Shown here one piece after another: positions 58,301 to 64,000 of a stretch of 64,000 nt of DNA; the first letter of the stretch is position 1, and each line of letters starts with the position of its first letter. Below the pieces are notes generated by a model. It was not told the DNA's origin, searched no databases, and worked only from the letters and a program-made list of their open reading frames with translations. Both the position numbers and the translations under genes were made by a program. This stretch comes from Sipunculus nudus. Its lineage: Eukaryota; Annelida; Sipuncula; Golfingiida; Sipunculidae. The DNA lies in assembly GCA_026874595.1 (NCBI GenBank), contig CM049309.1, positions 54,782,079 through 54,846,078 on the forward strand, written 5' to 3'.

Positions 58301-58791
58301 GGATATATTTTGTTTTGTGTTTGTGTGCACACACCTTCACTGATACCTCTGATAGTCTAAATTCTTTTTCATCACTGCAGTCATCAACAGTGCAGTATCT
58401 TAGCTGAGTTGCGCAGAGCTGTCCTGTAGAAAAAGGACATGAGGAAGTAAAAATACCTCTTAGGTGTCCCTCTGTTAAAGTTTTGAAGTCGTTGTTGTAC
58501 TGATTGTTGATGGGTAGCATGTGTGCAACTCTGTCTAGTGAGTTACTATTGAATTCCTGGTCACAGTTGGTAAACTGATAACATTACCCTAGAAATAAGC
58601 AGATAGTAAGAAATCACACAGGATAATACCAAAACAGTATATATATATTTATATGTGATTTATAGAAGGGGACCCCTACCCTGAAGCAAGTCAGAGCAAA
58701 GCCTGTGGCAGTACAGCAAGGATCTGTGTCCACATGTTCAACATCACAGAGAATTTTGCAGGCCCTGGAGAAGATGTCCACCCCACTCACA
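28304..58791 (+). CDS. NUP153: Nucleoporin NUP153, N-terminal part (seven exons, 3' partial)
   Basis: Coding exons are 28304-28375, 37191-37340, 46020-46224, 46626-46844, 48212-48336, 57832-57951 and 58666-58791. All have GT-AG borders and keep one frame, giving about 339 residues. NUP153 is a nuclear-basket FG nucleoporin that anchors to the Y-complex and lamina through its N-terminal part and acts in mRNA export and import. Visible hallmarks are a basic N-terminus, SLFTKVTDTVKDML..SWL (the amphipathic segment seen as RVTESVKNIVPGWL in vertebrates), an acidic Ser-rich STSGCSS stretch, SSFYAGKTIFGGAA and SQRILQALEKMSTPL. These are the most conserved N-terminal blocks of the family. The zinc fingers and FG region are not in the window, so the gene runs past 64000. 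The gene spans more than 30 kb here, mostly because of transposon-filled introns. Confidence 0.9.
29915..30075 (-). repeat. Three C-tract-led degenerate units of ~65-70 bp
   Basis: Tracts of C10, C10 and C7, each preceded by a gga/tgga and followed by ctttt, occur near 29920, 29990 and 30054. Similar text lies between them (ttcatcagaaaca, tcagacctgagga). On the minus strand an open frame passes through all three, giving repeated KGGGxxPxxx segments, but this is a by-product of the repeat. The unit resembles other dispersed C-tract sequence and may be part of a mobile element. Confidence 0.5.
31270..31350 (+). pseudogene. Tigger/CENP-B-type helix-turn-helix relic
   Basis: The plus-strand frame reads ILSLDDKLSILTRLDKVTKP followed by AKSARLKK. 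This resembles the N-terminal psq-type helix-turn-helix (LSLEDKLKILxRLDKGEkxxxlA) of pogo/Tigger transposases. Only this short part is recognisable and no DDE domain follows, so it is a fragment at best. Confidence 0.4.
31570..31995 (+). repeat. 213-bp direct tandem duplication
   Basis: Copy 1 at 31570-31782 and copy 2 at 31783-31995 both begin gagttaccatatgcatggtg and end gcgtctgatagcatctt. They differ at only a handful of positions (for example ctagtgtatttcac against ctggtgtattttac), so the duplication is recent. Confidence 0.92.
32277..33858 (+). mobile_element. Family-2 Helentron-like element, complete copy
   Basis: The same organisation as the copy at 8639: 5' hairpin gtatccgccaaaac/gttttgcggatac, lead, and 280-bp units with palindrome anchors at 32736 and 33016 (exactly 280 bp apart) and one at about 33425. 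The 3' end has ggcggatac, a hairpin with one changed arm base (gtagttg / cgactac), then CTAG at 33855-33858 and T. Unit number differs between the two copies, as expected for expanding or contracting arrays. It is non-autonomous. Confidence 0.82.
33871..37036 (+). mobile_element. Family-3 Helentron-like element
   Basis: It begins 12 bp after the family-2 element with tttagctcagctgactataa, whose first part folds with gtcatctgagct. A gtccgtccgtctgg lead follows, then long AT-rich sequence with internal re-use of the tagatgtccc-type segment near 34010 and 34685. The 3' end is cagctgagc (inverted copy of the 5' end), a short gacc-cata-ggtc hairpin and CTTG at 37033-37036 followed by T-rich sequence. 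At 3.2 kb it is longer than the 1.9-kb copy at 61002, so it may contain a further insertion between about 35200 and 36900. Confidence 0.65.
37191..37340 (+). CDS. NUP153: NUP153 exon 2: amphipathic/anchoring segment
   Basis: 50 codons in phase 0. The acceptor is ctttttgcag and the donor gtgagt. It encodes SLFTKVTDTVKDMLSPSWLV, DMVSSVKKKQTNPPAQQEPP and ATITQPPDNY. The xxKVTDTVKxxLxxxWL pattern is the conserved N-terminal helix of NUP153 that associates with the inner nuclear membrane and the pore scaffold in vertebrates. Confidence 0.9.
38345..38394. repeat. hAT subterminal repeats, left end
   Basis: Three ccgtccc(g) copies at 38345, 38367 and 38388, just inside the left terminal repeat. hAT transposases usually bind clustered short subterminal motifs, so these are candidate binding sites. 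Confidence 0.55.
38569..39381 (-). mobile_element. Family-1 Helentron-like element inside the hAT
   Basis: The same family as 11347-13064, in inverse orientation. Its 5' hairpin (ggccactttgtggcgggggc on the plus strand) is at the right, ending 39381. About four to five units of about 180 bp follow, then the 3' hairpin near 38576-38592. The terminal CTAG has changed (ctaa on the plus strand at 38569-38572). It lies downstream of the transposase stop codon. Confidence 0.75.
39478..40197 (-). CDS. hAT transposase exon: dimerisation region
   Basis: 240 sense codons without a stop until TGA/TAA-type termination at 39480-39478. It starts IHPGPKLVNFIETVE after a ctattgcag acceptor. Contains DQFPNFQVLCEIHMVYPMST and ACCERGFSAMKRVKSDWRSS, the hAT C-terminal dimerisation block with the catalytic Glu, and ends RTKRPLFGTE. 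Confidence 0.88.
   Translation of the reverse strand: MHPGPKLVNFIETVETGDHGSSYQGIPLTCHSKDAETSFEAIRDQLIDSLCDFITLRFGNLEEGVLKASQNIFNTVNWPDKDAPTEELASYGQQDLNVFLNHFKDLLEFVNGFSVDGARREWPLLKVMVYRHFMHIRPQTLWQRLLQGTIAEADQFPNFQVLCEIHMVYPMSTACCERGFSAMKRVKSDWRSSLSNEMLGHLLHISMEGPSVTNFNPINAISRWWVSGERTKRPLFGTE
39478..42762 (-). CDS. hAT transposase (ZNF862/KIAA1586-like)
   Basis: Two exons, 42762-41335 and 40197-39478, join in frame at an AGG|GTTAGT donor and a ttgcag acceptor, giving about 715 residues. Catalyses cut-and-paste transposition in the nucleus. Order: a Lys/Arg-rich stretch, a TTF-type/BED-like zinc finger (MYCSLC .. HASTRSHLDC), then the RNase H-like core with SVMSDSS (first catalytic Asp) and GADGASVMMG (second Asp), the IHCVAHRLEL motif, GTRWLPH, and in exon 2 the dimerisation region with STACCERGFSAMKRVKSDWR (catalytic Glu in CERGF). 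All three acidic residues are present and there are no stops. The 5' start is uncertain: an acceptor (gcag at 42766-42763) suggests one or more upstream exons, while an ATG at 42940-42942 opens the same frame without splicing. It is antisense to NUP153. Confidence 0.88.
40198..41334 (-). other. hAT transposase intron
   Basis: 1.14-kb AT-rich intron between the two transposase exons, inferred from frame continuity and GT-AG borders. No other feature was seen. Confidence 0.75.
41335..42762 (-). CDS. hAT transposase exon: zinc finger and catalytic core
   Basis: 476 codons without a stop. Begins EKLKEPQNDTPNPVDGSQAT after the acceptor. Zinc-finger cysteines and histidines are in YCSLC and HASTRSHLDC. 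The two aspartates are in VMSDSS and GADGAS. Ends QRTTVALVATR at the donor. If translation starts without an upstream exon, the frame extends to an ATG at 42942. Confidence 0.88.
42763..44794 (-). other. hAT 5' region
   Basis: Between the recognised transposase exon and the right terminal repeat. It should hold the promoter and any upstream exon, but no exon could be identified. Two aaattatcacgtg copies occur near 43619 and 43702. Confidence 0.45.
44795..44871. repeat. hAT subterminal repeats, right end
   Basis: cgtccc(g) motifs at 44796, 44807, 44829 and 44849, then inverted cgggacgacgggacg at 44857-44871, just inside the right terminal repeat. They mirror the left-end cluster at 38345-38394. 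Confidence 0.55.
44935..45450 (+). repeat. Diverged tandem duplication, period ~272 bp
   Basis: ataagcagaaa starts copies at 44935 and 45207. Both continue with ccatttttcttcacgca / ccatttattttcacgca, an attggcg(t/a)c segment and tatgacta, then ctattcataac / ttattcataac. The copies are clearly diverged. They lie just outside the hAT right end, within the older inverted-end element. Confidence 0.6.
46020..46224 (+). CDS. NUP153: NUP153 exon 3
   Basis: 205 nt, phase 0 start, one base left over. The acceptor is atatttcag and the donor g|gtaaca. Encodes VNQAQLPNSAQTMAYPIPYS, VPIEGNSNQRGPPPVPPGMS and a Pro-rich FMPAELPFPFSKPPVMQTST end. Low complexity makes homology weak. The assignment relies on frame, splice sites and position between two conserved NUP153 exons. 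Confidence 0.75.
46225..46625 (+). other. NUP153 intron 3, nothing seen
   Basis: 401-bp AT-rich intron with acceptor ttcttgaag. No repeat was recognised. Confidence 0.75.
46626..46844 (+). CDS. NUP153: NUP153 exon 4: acidic/serine-rich segment
   Basis: 219 nt. The donor is g|gtacgc. Encodes MKVADDQSEHSEYSVSTSGC, SSIVPHPDRREYQRDILQMN and ESKLQQLRQDLEVTSTPSVK. The acidic run followed by SxSTSGCSS parallels the DDDNISTTSGFSS region of vertebrate NUP153. The QMNESKLQQLRQDLEV part may form a short coiled coil. Confidence 0.8.
46845..48211 (+). other. NUP153 intron 4
   Basis: 1.37-kb intron, about half of it the inverted-end element at 47161-47931. Nothing was recognised in 46845-47160 or 47932-48211. 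Confidence 0.75.
47161..47931. mobile_element. MITE-like element, 771 bp
   Basis: Inverted ends agcgccatttttccgaa (47161 on) and ttcggaaaaaaaggcgct (ending 47931). A second inner pair of motifs (caaatttttggaaaatcgg near 47220 and ggaaaatcaaatttttgg near 47886) extends the relationship. A G17 tract lies at about 47184-47200. It has no coding potential. No target duplication was seen, so the outer limits may be slightly off. Confidence 0.6.
48212..48336 (+). CDS. NUP153: NUP153 exon 5
   Basis: 125 nt, completing the split codon and ending in phase 0. The acceptor is ttttgttacag and the donor gtaagt. Encodes IQERTSSNPSFLWTRSGSSE then NKGSASKTRPSFNASVFVSP. It parallels the LPPLW..., KKPAFNLSAFGTLSP region of vertebrate NUP153. 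Confidence 0.88.
48446..51617 (+). mobile_element. Family-3 elements, two nested 5' ends and one 3' end
   Basis: agctcagctgactataag starts at 48446 and again at 49050, each with the gtcatctgagct partner arm and a gtccgtccg lead. A single 3' end follows: cagctgagcgccgtgaccca, then cataggtc and CTTG at 51614-51617. The first copy is cut at cacgttttt (49041-49049), exactly where the second begins, so the second may have inserted into the first or replaced its 3' part. Confidence 0.7.
53070..54200. mobile_element. 1.13-kb insertion with 8-bp target duplication
   Basis: caaacagt occurs at 53062-53069 and again at 54201-54208. In the family-1 copies at 11347 and 38569 the same place reads caaacagttgt or its complement without interruption, so those are empty sites. 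The insert begins gtcacccct and ends ctggtga; with one flanking base these give a short inverted gtcacc. It is relatively GC-rich for the region and shows no transposase frame. An 8-bp duplication would fit hAT-like or related non-autonomous elements. Confidence 0.75.
54209..56800 (+). repeat. Family-1 ~180-bp tandem array with higher-order duplication
   Basis: Units anchored by tgcctgcagatattggcct recur about every 180 bp. A block of three to four units is duplicated: acggatttttttagcagtgc-type sequence occurs at about 54938 and about 55589, some 651 bp apart, and the following units correspond pair by pair down to about 55480 and 56130. The junction near 55482 has a truncated unit in which a run of T leads directly into cgcgtttcgtcc. 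Confidence 0.85.
57832..57951 (+). CDS. NUP153: NUP153 exon 6
   Basis: 40 codons, phase 0 at both ends, donor g|gtagag. Encodes KGVSIFGDMGGQSSFYAGKT then IFGGAASQQLHRRAASSPYQ. The SxFYxGKTxxGGAA..R...PYQ pattern is one of the most conserved parts of the NUP153 N-terminal domain. Confidence 0.94.
57952..58665 (+). other. NUP153 intron 6, nothing seen
   Basis: 714-bp intron with a short TA run before the acceptor (gatttatag). No mobile element was recognised. Confidence 0.8.
58666..58791 (+). CDS. NUP153: NUP153 exon 7
   Basis: 42 codons, phase 0 at both ends, donor a|gtgagt. Encodes KGTPTLKQVRAKPVAVQQGS then VSTCSTSQRILQALEKMSTP LT. The SxxRILQxLEKMSxPL motif matches the end of the conserved NUP153 N-terminal domain that is involved in pore targeting. 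Confidence 0.94.
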
Positions 58792-59864
58792 GTGAGTGTC
58801 AGTGAACCTCCCTCACATAATAACCACTGAATCTTTTCACAAAATGTCCACCTGTCTCAAGGTGTGTTGTTCTGAACCACCCTAATTTTGCCACAGCTAA
58901 TTCTTCACATGTGCATGTTTCCACCCATAAGGCGAGTCTTTGATATAAGACTGGTGGAGCCATTTAAAAATCTTATTTTTCTCTTTATGTTGACTCCCAC
59001 CTTAATCAGTGTGGAAATAATGACAGATGAACTGATGGACAAATTCTTTATTTAAAATGGATGGGAGTCAGAGGTCAGAACTTCATTTTAGATTGCTTAT
59101 TTGGGTAATTCTCTTGTTAGCGAGCTCCATTGAACAGTGTATAAATAGGTTGCTGACACACGCTTTCTGCTAAAGTTCCCGGAAAGCTAATCCTGGTGAC
59201 ACCAATGACACCTGACCCACACACCCATTGGATGACATTAGATTGTCATTTGACCCATGCGTCAATTGGTTGACCTCGATTTTATTTGCATAGACGTCAT
59301 CTGACCTCTGACCTGCCTTGTGACTGTCTGACCGTCTTGTTTTTTTGCACAGTAGAAAATTCGCACTTCGGCAGGCGTGACGTCATACCTATTATCCAAG
59401 TGAATCAAAGAGCAATCAAAGAGTGAATCAAAAAATATTTGTTTTTAACTTGCCAAACAAATTATCAGCATTCAATAAACGGACCGTATGCACTTTAAAT
59501 GTGCCAGTTTTTACCGTTTGATCCAAATCATACTATAATTCACGGGAATCTGTTTGTCTGTCTGTCCGGATTCATTCGCACGCTAGGGATTGCACGGTCG
59601 TCAAACTTCGTGGGAGGGTGCATCTTGGTCCGGGGAAGAACGAGTTTATATTTTTTTAGGCGTTTGGTAAAGAAATGGCCTCAAAATCGATAAAAATATT
59701 CTGGGTTTAATACCTGCGGTTTGCCGTGGCCATTCTCACATAGTGCGCCCACGTCGTCCTCAATCTCCTCTCGCTAACCAATCAAATCAAACCTGACATG
59801 GTCTGCCAAACATTCACTACGCATCGGCCTTTTGTAAGCAGTCCGCTAAAGTCAACACAAATGA

Positions 59865-60052
59865 ATGTTGTTGTGGGTTGACCGCTGAGACGAATTTAGA
59901 CCGGGAACATCTCGCCACTGCCCATATCGGCAATATGTCCCCCAATTTTTGCACAAGTGAATCATGTTGCGGGTTAATCGTTGGGACGATTTTGCACGCG
60001 CAACATCTCACCCCTCGCCAAATTGCCAACATGTCCCGCAATTTGTGTCAGT
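59865..60052 (+). repeat. Two diverged ~99-bp units
   Basis: atgttg(c/t)gggtt starts units at 59865 and 59964 (counting a tgt insertion in the first). Both continue with a gacgaattt/gacgatttt piece, aacatctc.cc, (g/c)ccaatatgtccc-like text and a ccc.caattt end. They are GC-richer than the surroundings. Confidence 0.55.
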
Positions 60053-61001
60053 CCATTTCAAACGCGCACGCCGTGTCAGTGCTTACTCATAATTTAAGAA
60101 AAGTGTGGATGCAGGTACTGATAGGGGTATATTCTAGTCATAAGATAATACCAGGTCTAATAGAGTTCCAGCAATTTCAATATTTTACATTGTCATTAAT
60201 CATAAAGTCTGTCAAATTGACGATTATGTGTTTCGTCTGAAAATGCGGTGAAAAATAAAAATAAAAAATTTTTTCTTTTTCCCCTCTATCCTGAAATTTG
60301 GTCAATTTTTGTAGGGCATTTCGTTGTCGTGAAGTGTTTATACCCAGTCATAGGCCCGCCTGCTTGTGGTATAGTACCGAGATACGTACATGACATCGAG
60401 GTCCAGGGCGCTTGATAGCAAATAAAAACTTGTTTTAGCCTATGTTGCAAATTGTATTTTGGAAGGTTGTCCATTATGTTATACAAATACAAATAAACAT
60501 AGGCCATATGAATAGTCCTGTCGGGTGAACTTATCATGTTTTTAATAAAACAGTGACGCAGTGTTGTAGGGTTTAGCATCAGTGTCAACTGCACTCAGTG
60601 TCGTAAAGAGATTTTCTTAACTATCGTTGACAGCACATTCCTTTATTTTTCCGAGGAAAATGGAAACATAAAAAAAAATATGATAATAATGTGATATTCA
60701 GTGAATTCATGCAAAGTAAATACATGTGTCTTAAGTTTTCAGAGGTTACCCATGTTAATTTCTGCAGCTGTATATTTAGAATAATATTTATAATAATTGT
60801 ACTGAGGTGCATCAATTGAGGCCCACGACAAGGTTTAAGGAATTGACTTGCAATTTTATAGTAATTATTTCATTATGTCTTATTTATTTAATGTCTAAAA
60901 TATTCATGGTGGTTTCTAAGCTTTTCCTGGAACTCTTTTTCAGTTTATTTATCAAGTTTTTTTTACTTCTTTTCTAGTGAATAAAAAAAATATCTTTTTT
61001 T

Positions 61002-62914
61002 AGCTCAGCTGACTATAAGTCATCTGAGCTATAGTCGTGGTCCATTGTCCGTCGTCTGTCCGTCCGACCGTCCGTAGATGTGGCACGTTTTGAAACCGTA
61101 AGACCTAGGAATCCAAAATTCAGCATAATGTTAGATGTCCCCAAGATCTCCTACCAAGCCTAAAACTGGGTCTTTGCGACTTCATTCCTTTGAGAAATTA
61201 AGGAAAAACATCAATTTTTTATTAAAATCCTATTTTCACACTTCAGGACTGCCTAATATCAAAACCACTCATCTGTTTTTCCTAATATTTACCATAAATT
61301 TTCCTCTATATAGTTCCTATGTACATGCAAGAAATTAAGTCTGTAAAGTATAAATTCTTTAAGTTATGGGCCCAAACATAATGGACTTTGTAAAAAATCA
61401 GGAAAAATAATAACTCACTTAACATGAAAAATTTTGAAACTAGAGTCTATTTTCTCAAGCATATAACTATGTTTAATTAAGATTCAATTGTTTACCGAAA
61501 ATTAGATCTGAATTTTGTAAATTTTTTAAGTTATTAGCTTAAAAAAAAATCAGTACCTTAAATTTTGCCCAACTTTGACCATGGCACGTTTTTTTCCTGT
61601 AAGCACCATTGATTTAATTTTCACAGCATGTAAACATAAATATTTAGTTTGTCTAAATCTGAAATTTGAAAATAAAAGCTTGAAAATTAAGCTAGTTATT
61701 GAATTTTTTTTCTGTAGTCACTTGCTTTGATTACAGATGCAGGGTCCCACTCCAGGTCACTGGAAGTCAGCTATGCCAGGGTTTCTGATTTGTTACAGTC
61801 ACTAGGGGAGGTCCCCTGCTGTGACAGGTGTACAGTTATTCTCATATCACCACCCCAATCACCCCCCCCCCCCCCCGGCAAACCCAACCCACCAAGTGTT
61901 ATGCACTAATTGTTGTTATTGTTTTCACTGTATCTCCTTAATTGTAATGCTGTTTCCACTCCGATATGCAAAAACTTTCCTTGAAAAAATAATTCAAGGT
62001 GTAATCAAGAAGATGCAATGTTGTGTAATGTAGCATTTTTAAAGAAATCAATTTTCTTTTAAATGATTTCAACAAATATAATTGAACCCATCAGTATGCT
62101 TAAATTATTATAAAATATGAAGCACATTATGGATAAATAAAGACACAATTAAAAATTGTGAAATCTAAATCAAGTATTATTTTTAGATATTTATTGTTTT
62201 GCAGATTTAAAAGATATATTTTTGCGGTAAAAAATAAATAAACATTTGTATGCATGATGTGGTGTTATCTGACAAGATTGAGATTTATGATGATGTAGTT
62301 GAGAATTATGAAACAACTTTTATATTCAGATATATATGTTAAATTGGAAATGTATAGAAATATAAACTTAAATTAGAAAATAATTGATGTGATAAAAAAA
62401 AATGAGGATTAAATACAAACATTTGTTCATTATTTTCCTGCCTCAGCAGAATTTGAGATCAGGCTTTGTTTTCCCCGTTTTATTTTGTTTATTAGCTCTA
62501 TTTCAACTGTATACATTTCATTAAAAAAATACATATATATTTAATAATATATATTATACCAAAAAATAGATCCAATTGAACAAATGTGTAAACTACTGAA
62601 ATGTCAACAGTTAATCGAAAAACCAACTAATGATCATGGTAATAGTACAGATCATTTGTTCACAAACTGTTCACATGACAGATCATTTGTTCACAAACTG
62701 CTCACATGCTTTAGTTTTAACATTAGGAAACACATGGTCAGGTCACAAAATATTTTTTGCAACAATTTCTTGCTCATCAATACAAACCAATCATATAAAC
62801 CAACCATGGCCTTTATTACCTCTTCCTCTTACACTTTATCTCCATTTGATATTATTTTAGATTTTTACCTTCAAGGTTAATGTCAGCTGAGCACAGTGAC
62901 CCATAGGTCCCTTG
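61002..62914 (+). mobile_element. Family-3 Helentron-like element, complete 1.9-kb copy
   Basis: 5' hairpin agctcagctgac/gtcatctgagct from 61002, then a gtccgtcgtctgtccg lead. The 3' end has gtcagctgagc (62882-62892), the exact inverted copy of gctcagctgac, then gacc-cata-ggtc and CTTG at 62911-62914 followed by T. It encodes no enzyme. It is the clearest single full-length member here because it has only one 5' and one 3' end. Confidence 0.8.
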
Positions 62915-63050
62915 TTTATTGCATGCACCAATAGACCTATCTGACACTTCTGCAGAATATGCGTTGTAAAAAGTAGACCAAATTCTCATATTTAAAATAA
63001 TTCTGTATGTTAACTGTTTCTTTACTTTATTGATAATAAGGCCCTTTAGT

Positions 63051-63410
63051 TACTGTGGTTGCCTTTTTATTCGCAAGGGTTTTATTTTCGCGATATTCGC
63101 GAATATGAAACCCTTGGGAATAAGATGCCCCATCAACTAAGATGACCTCTGAAAACAACCTGATCAGGAACCTTATATGTGCCTGGTTTCAAAATTCGCC
63201 CATGCATTAGCCGTACACACAGACTGTGATACATATCGATTATGAAACAAATTTAATGACTGGACCAGCAATGAGGTAACTATTGTAGAATCCTGCTTTA
63301 CTAATATTTTACATGTTCTGGTGTAATCGTGAAAATGAAACCCTCGCAAAGCGGTCAAAATGAAGAAATCGCGAAATTTCAGCCTCGCGAAAATATAGCC
63401 AACCACAGTA
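63051..63410. mobile_element. 360-bp MITE with TACTGTGGTTG ends
   Basis: Left end tactgtggttgcc (63051 on) and right end ggctatatttt-complement ending caaccacagta (63410) are inverted copies over the outer 11-13 bases. The interior is full of tcgcga and gaaaccctcgcaaa-type motifs that also pair left to right (ttcgcaagggtttt / aaaatgaaaccctcgc). TA at the tips would fit a Tc1/mariner-type MITE. No coding potential. Confidence 0.75.
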
Positions 63411-63719
63411 TCTTCTCCTTATTACTAATTTTCCTTCGAAAAAAAAAACTAATAAAAATTTTCTTTGCAAAAAAAACCCCAGGTGAAAACAAGAGGATGG
63501 AACAGATCATTATAGCAGTCAAAAGAAAACACATGAAACAGACTTTTGAAAACAATATTATTTTTTCTCTTCAGTTTTTCCTATTTGCTAGTCAATTTGG
63601 AAATTGATAAGCACACTCTGCTCATCAATTTCTAAAAGTAATTTGAGCCTTGTAATGCTATCAATTTTTGCCAAAAAACAGCTGCTTTGGGGCCATTTAA
63701 ATCCTCAAAATGCATGGGC

Positions 63720-64000
63720 TGCAGGGTTCTCTGCCCCTGTCCCCCCCTAGGGGTTTTGCCACGAGACCCTATCAGGGGCCCTAAGTTAGGCCCCTGGATC
63801 CCACCCGTCTAGGGCGAGTGCCTTTGGCTCTTGCATTGAGTAAGATTTCCAGCTTTCAGATGTTGGCAGGTCTGCTGTCTGTATGTCCCTCTGTCTGTCT
63901 GTCCATCAGGTTTTCGTTTCTGTGCTATAACTTCCCTAAATACTATCAGATTTCATTCAAATTTGGGTCCATGATTGCTCTCATGCATACTTTAGTTTGG
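63720..64000. repeat. C-rich and ctgtctg-rich dispersed repeat, start only
   Basis: Contains gcccctgtccccccctaggg, then from about 63870 a gtctgtatgtccctctgtct lead resembling that of the other elements. The rest lies outside the window. Confidence 0.4.

Larger units (their letters stand above)
58792..64000 (+). other. NUP153 intron 7 (incomplete)
   Basis: No further NUP153 exon was recognised to the end of the window. It contains a 99-bp dimer repeat (59865-60052), a complete family-3 element (61002-62914), a MITE (63051-63410) and, from about 63720, C-rich and ctgtctgtctg-type repeat sequence. Positions 58800-59850 and 60060-61000 show nothing recognisable, though 59100-59340 is rich in tgaccc/tgacct. 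Confidence 0.65.

Noticed and set aside
59878..60240. 120-residue open frame in intron 7
   Set aside because: Half of it comes from the 99-bp dimer. There is no recognisable domain and no NUP153 similarity.
61727..61909. Possible further NUP153 exon after exon 7
   Set aside because: The sequence lies within the family-3 element at 61002-62914 and does not resemble the next part of NUP153.
1..64000. CRISPR array, tRNA or rRNA genes
   Set aside because: The tandem arrays have no unique spacers and belong to transposable elements in a metazoan genome. No tRNA A/B-box pair or rRNA sequence was recognised by eye; a tRNAscan or Infernal run would settle this.

Overview
This is a low-GC animal genomic window, most likely from a bivalve mollusc. 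That assignment is an inference: it rests on metazoan intron-rich genes together with 'pearl'/DINE-type interspersed elements with tandem-repeat cores, a kind known from bivalves. It holds the 3' half of one gene and the 5' part of a second, both on the + strand. Most of the remaining identifiable sequence is transposable-element material.

Region 1-15.6 kb: five coding exons of a tropomodulin gene (1813-14359, stop at 14357-14359), encoding the C-terminal leucine-rich-repeat half. Earlier exons lie upstream of the window. Its introns hold several tandem-repeat mobile elements. Region 15.6-28 kb is intergenic. It contains long arrays of about 280-bp repeats (16.5-20.2 kb), a 1-kb foldback-like inverted repeat (21.24-22.24 kb), a decayed Ty3/Gypsy-type LTR element whose gag-protease block is inverted (22.87-25.23 kb), and simple repeats including a long TA tract. 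Region 28.3-58.8 kb holds the first seven recognisable coding exons of the nucleoporin NUP153 gene (28304-58791). The last recognisable exon is followed by at least 5.2 kb of apparent intron, so the gene continues past the window.

The introns of NUP153 are packed with nested elements. Intron 2 carries an apparently intact hAT transposon (38306-44888) encoding a two-exon ZNF862/KIAA1586-like transposase on the minus strand. It sits inside an older element bounded by inverted ends (37409-45821) and itself contains a smaller tandem-repeat element (38569-39381). Intron 5 contains two large paralogous copies of one repeat (49.65-51.62 and 51.62-57.50 kb), one of which is interrupted by another element. 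This gives an empty-site/filled-site pair inside a single window.

The most striking pattern is shared by at least three repeat families with unrelated sequence. Each starts with a hairpin of about 29 nt, repeats part of that hairpin in inverted orientation near the other end, has a variable core (tandem units of about 180 or 280 bp in two families), and ends in a second hairpin followed by CTAG (or CTTG) and a T. This is the design of non-autonomous Helentron/Helitron-like elements. A perfect 14-bp palindrome, AGGTGGCGCCACCT, recurs at fixed spacing in one family and, intact or degenerate, in related families. No Rep/helicase gene for these elements was seen here, and no tRNA, rRNA or CRISPR was recognised.
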